In this document: positions 60,601-64,000 of the stretch, in pieces
Layout of the letters: each line of letters opens with the position of its first letter
Position numbering within the stretch: the stretch's first letter is position 1
DNA from: Vitis vinifera
Lineage: Eukaryota > Streptophyta > Magnoliopsida > Vitales > Vitaceae
Direction: 5' to 3'
DNA: 64,000 nt
Assembly: GCF_030704535.1 (NCBI RefSeq)
Contig: NC_081818.1
Span: forward strand, 26,575,001-26,639,000
Translations under genes and position numbers: made by a program
The notes under the pieces: model-generated
Told to the model about the DNA's origin: nothing
The model's database searches: none
The model's input: only the letters and a program-made list of their open reading frames with translations

Positions 60601-63600
60601 TTAAATGGCATCTGCAATGTGTCGCTGCTTAATTGTTGCAATCTGCTTTCCAGGATTCAATCCCTTTGGGCAGGCCCGGGCACAGTTCAATATCGTATGA
60701 CAGCGGTAAAGCTTGAATTCATCACATACTGCATCAAGCCTCTCCTTGGTGTATTCGTCACGGCTATCACTAATCCATCTGCACATCAATAAAAGACACA
60801 CTCAAGGTTACTGATAGCCACCAAAGAGAGAAAACAATAGAAATGTTTGCTTTGCAGAATTAAGCAAAATCATAGCAAAGGCTATTAATATTACTAATTT
60901 ATTTTTGACAGACGAATAAAAGAAATATTAAGAAGCATGCCAACACTATAAGGGGTGTAACAATGGTAAATAGAGAGCATGAAGGCACACCACAGGAGAA
61001 TTACACCAAAGAGAAAACAAAATGCATAGAAAAAGCCTAACCCTCTTCCAGCCATTGATGAAATCTAAAATAGGATAAAACTCAAATATCTGCAGTGATT
61101 CTGGAGTGTGAATGAGGATTTGATTAGAAGGTCTATCAATGCCAATTTAGTTCTAATCCATCAAAATCCTCATATTAAACTCTTTCTTAAGGCAATAACA
61201 CTAACAAAGAAGCACAATCCTCTACTCTCTCTGGAAGTGTGAATGAGGATTTGATTAGAAGGTCTATCAATGCCAATATAGTTTTAATCCATCAAAATCC
61301 TCAGATTAAACTCTTTCTTAAGGCAATAACACTAACAAAGAAGCACAAACCTCTACTCTCTCCACCAAGTTAACATGCTGACAATACAACATATCCTTCA
61401 CCAAATGAGGTAACATCCAAAACACCCTAACAAGAGAATTAGAAAACCACAAAATGAGTGCCACAATGAAGAAGAATAGGTTCACCATCTCCTCCTTTGT
61501 TTACATACACAACAACACCCTGACAAAGGTCCAAACCTTGTCATATAAGCTGATTGGCAACAAAAATTTTCCCCAAAGCACCACCTGAGAAAAAGCCTGA
61601 CCTTATATGGTGCTTAAGAACCCACACCTCCTTAGCTAGAAATGGATAGGAGACCCTAGATCTTTGTCATTATCAAACTACAACAGCACCACCATCACCG
61701 ATTCTAGTGGCCCCTACCATCCAGCCCCTCTCAAAAATATGGTACCCAGGCATCTTTATAGAGCTAGTGTAAGGCCTTTTCCTTTCTTTTCTTTTCCCCC
61801 CTCTTTTGTGGAGTTCTAATAGACTTCAAATGTTTTAATAATACAGTTTGTTAGTTAGATTATTTTTAGATATTTTGTCCCAATATAAAAAGTTAAATTT
61901 TTTAACTATTATCTGAAATCCATAGCCATTTCTACCCAGATTTTAGACAAATTCAGACCTATTCTAAAAAATCCATAGCCATCTCTTGTGACTTGATCTT
62001 TTAAAAGTGGGTTGTAGACTAAACTAAGGTTAATGCAATAAATTCACTTGGATGTCTTCATATGCAGGCAAAAGTCTTAGTAGTAATTAGCCACTAATTT
62101 ATACAGCAATACAATCAAGCGTAGCACATGATCCACTTCACTCCACTAAAGAAAGACTAAAACCCAACTAAGTCAGCAAACATAGTCCTTTTTTCACCAT
62201 TCAGCTCTTTGTAGGTCATATAGTCTATTAAATGATAAGTTGCCACCTCTCTTCACTTTGCCTCAACCCAAATTTGTTTTTAGCTTCCTCTCCCCTGTGC
62301 TGCTTTCAACAACCTCCCCTCCTGATGTAATCCAATGGTATTCCTTGCATATGTTCAAAACACCTTGGGGACCTTTCTCTCAACTTGTCCTAATGTAATG
62401 TCACCTCTACCTTCTTAACTGACCTTATCTTATTATTTCTTTGCTTTGGCAGTCATCCATCCAAACTTCAGTATCACATACACTATTTCTTAACTGCCTT
62501 GTCTAGAATCATATCCAATTTTTATATAATATTGCCCATTGGTATTAAGATCCATCCATCCATCCTTCTTTTTTATCTACCAATTGTAGTGGTATCCTTT
62601 TTTATTTATCTATCAATAATGAGATTTTACATGAGATCACCCAAGATAGACACCAATTCCCTTATTCTTCTCAATATTTCTTTTTCCCTTCCATTTAAAA
62701 GGTTAATTGGAAGTCAACTATGCCTTATTTTGTAAAAGGTTTAACCAAGTAGGAATCCAATACAAAACTCATGAAATCTATATCAAAAGTCCACAAAAAC
62801 TTAGATGATAAAATCCATTAAAATTCACTCAATATTGAGATTTTAAGTCCCTTACAAAATATTTACCAAAATCCCATAAAGGCAAAAAATCCTTGGATAT
62901 TTGAGGCTTAGACCTCAACAACCTGGAGGCTATAGCCTCACAGCTATATGCTTGGATAGGATGAGACTTAAGCCTCAAGGCTAATTTGTAGAGCCCCACC
63001 CTGAGGCATAAGCCTCAATAGCCTTTCAAAACACTGACCCTGACTTTTATCTTCTAATAGAGAATAAATGTTTTTTATAGAGTGACTATGAACTACACAT
63101 CCTAAGTAACTTACATTAACTCATTAAATCCAGAATCCATTTATCCAAGCAGAGCACTCAAACAAGGCATAAAGATCAAATCCTTCAACACATACTAGTA
63201 ATGAATATCCAACGGATAACAAATAAATTATGCCCTGCTTTTGAAATGAGGAAACCAAAAACCATAAAATAAACAAAGCAACAGACTATACAAATTCATA
63301 AACCCAAACATAAAAAATCAATTAATTGGATTGTTGCAACCCATTCTGAACATTGAAAAACAAAACCCCCCATAAATCGTGCCCTGATTTAGAAATGAGG
63401 AAACCAAAAACCCTAAGACAAACAAATGAACAAAAACTACAAATTCATAACCCTAAAAATAATAAACCAATTAATTGGATTATTGCAACCCATTTTGGAC
63501 ATTGAAAAACAAAATCCTAATAAGATTAAAAAAAATAGAAGGAAAAAAAATATTTACCTATTAGCGTGGAGCAGAGCAGCCGGACCCAGATATGACTCGG

Positions 63601-64000
63601 GGTTCCACCAGTAGCTGGGGCAGGATGTGCTACAGCAAGCGCATAGAATGCACTCGTACATCCCGTCAAGCTTGGCCCGATCCTTCTTGCTCTGGGGAAT
63701 CTCCTTCCCCGGCGTCGGTGGTGGGGTCTTCCTCTTCAACCACGGCTCTATGCTCTTGTACTGGTTATAGAAATTCGTCATGTCCACCACCAGATCTTTT
63801 ATCACGAACATATGCGGCAACGGCGTGACCGTAGACGACTCGCCAGAGGGGATCTTCGTGAGACAGGCCAGGCCGTTGCAACCGTCGATATTCATCGCGC
63901 ACGACCCGCAAATGCCCTCCCGGCACGATCGGCGGAAAGTGAGTGTCGGATCCATTTCGTTCTTGATCTTGATTAGGGCGTCGAGAACCATGGGACCGCA
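60601..64000 (-). CDS. SDH2: Succinate dehydrogenase iron-sulfur subunit (partial, 5' end outside)
   Basis: Two exons are visible: 63558 to beyond 64000 and 60778-60601, with the Arg codon split AG|A across a 2.8-kb intron. SDH2 carries electrons from the flavoprotein SDH1 to ubiquinone in complex II of the inner mitochondrial membrane. All three cluster sites are complete: the 2Fe-2S ligands in [10 protein letters not shown] with the later GLAC, the 4Fe-4S site [12 protein letters not shown], and the 3Fe-4S site [17 protein letters not shown]. The C-terminus ([14 protein letters not shown]) is of plant type. The visible part encodes about 206 residues of an expected 280. The missing part is the N-terminus with the transit peptide. 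Confidence 0.95.
61105..61362. repeat. Tandem duplication of a 131-bp unit in the SDH2 intron
   Basis: 61105-61235 and 61236 to about 61362 are direct copies starting AGTGTGAATGAGGATTTGAT and differing at only a few sites. The low divergence suggests a recent slippage or unequal-exchange event. Confidence 0.9.
61230..61650 (-). mobile_element. Probable LINE remnant in the SDH2 intron
   Basis: On the minus strand the order [16 protein letters not shown], then ILLHCGTHF resembles the zinc-binding (zf-RVT) end of plant LINE ORF2, where LLHC is a hallmark. It is interrupted by stops and frameshifts. The tandem 131-bp repeat overlaps its downstream end. Degraded, so moderate confidence only. Confidence 0.4.
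61650..63540. other. Remainder of the long SDH2 intron
   Basis: AT-rich intron sequence. A diverged direct repeat of about 150 bases sits near its 5' end: both 63235-63350 and 63380-63510 carry AAATGAGGAAACCAAAAACC, then CAATTAATTGGATT-TTGCAACCCATT and ACATTGAAAAACAAAA. No coding signal. Confidence 0.65.

Noticed and set aside
62499-62735. 78-codon plus-strand hydrophobic frame
   Set aside because: Falls in the SDH2 intron; AT-rich sequence readily gives Ile/Phe-rich frames by chance.

Overview
The window is nuclear DNA of a flowering plant. Genes are split by introns with GT-AG borders, intergenic DNA is very AT-rich, and the proteins are plant families: a double FAR1 transposase-derived factor, a WVD2-like/TPX2 protein, peptidyl-serine galactosyltransferase and a plant cystinosin. 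Protein wording and repeat content fit a woody eudicot, most like grapevine (Vitis); that species call is an inference from memory, not a search. All exon models were built by hand from splice signals, reading-frame continuity and family resemblance.

Layout. 0-4.4 kb: a mitochondrial-looking DUF971 protein (+) with a Copia fossil in its first intron. 5.4-9.3 kb: a nine-exon secretory C2H2 zinc-finger membrane protein (-). 9.3-19.2 kb: a repeat block with AT-rich DNA, an array of perfect 31-nt palindromes (11.4-12.7 kb), and one orphan 4.2-kb LTR plus primer-binding site of an Ogre/Tat-like element lying on the minus strand. That LTR carries a captured fragment of a host saccharopine-dehydrogenase-like gene. 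19.35-26.0 kb: SERGT1 (+), built from two copies of one four-exon glycosyltransferase unit. 27.5-31.3 kb: a WVD2-like/TPX2 gene (+). 32.4-34.9 kb: a single-exon FAR1-RELATED SEQUENCE gene (-). 37.2-37.8 kb: an unrecognised acidic Cys-motif protein (-). 40.3-46.1 and 49.4-51.6 kb: two intact tandem copies of a cystinosin-type PQ-loop transporter (-). 52-56.2 kb: gene-poor AT-rich DNA. 56.4-58.8 kb: ATP12, the F1-ATPase assembly factor (+), with a tRNA-derived SINE in an intron. 59.4-59.75 kb: a two-exon gene for a 79-residue secreted cysteine-rich peptide (-), easy to miss because both exons are short. 60.6 kb to the right edge: SDH2, the iron-sulfur subunit of respiratory complex II (-), 5' end outside the window.

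The genes do not form one pathway. The right end groups two mitochondrial energy genes (ATP12 and SDH2) beside cystinosin; from memory this is the order of Arabidopsis At5g40650-40660-40670, so it is probably an ancient conserved block. The WVD2-like/SERGT1 pair may likewise match At3g01710-At3g01720. Site II (TGGGCC) promoter motifs precede ATP12 and lie upstream of the DUF971 gene, as is common for nuclear genes of mitochondrial proteins.

The items most worth a second look are the hidden cysteine-rich peptide gene, the palindrome array with its larger inverted repeat, the captured host gene fragment in the LTR, and the tandem cystinosin pair.
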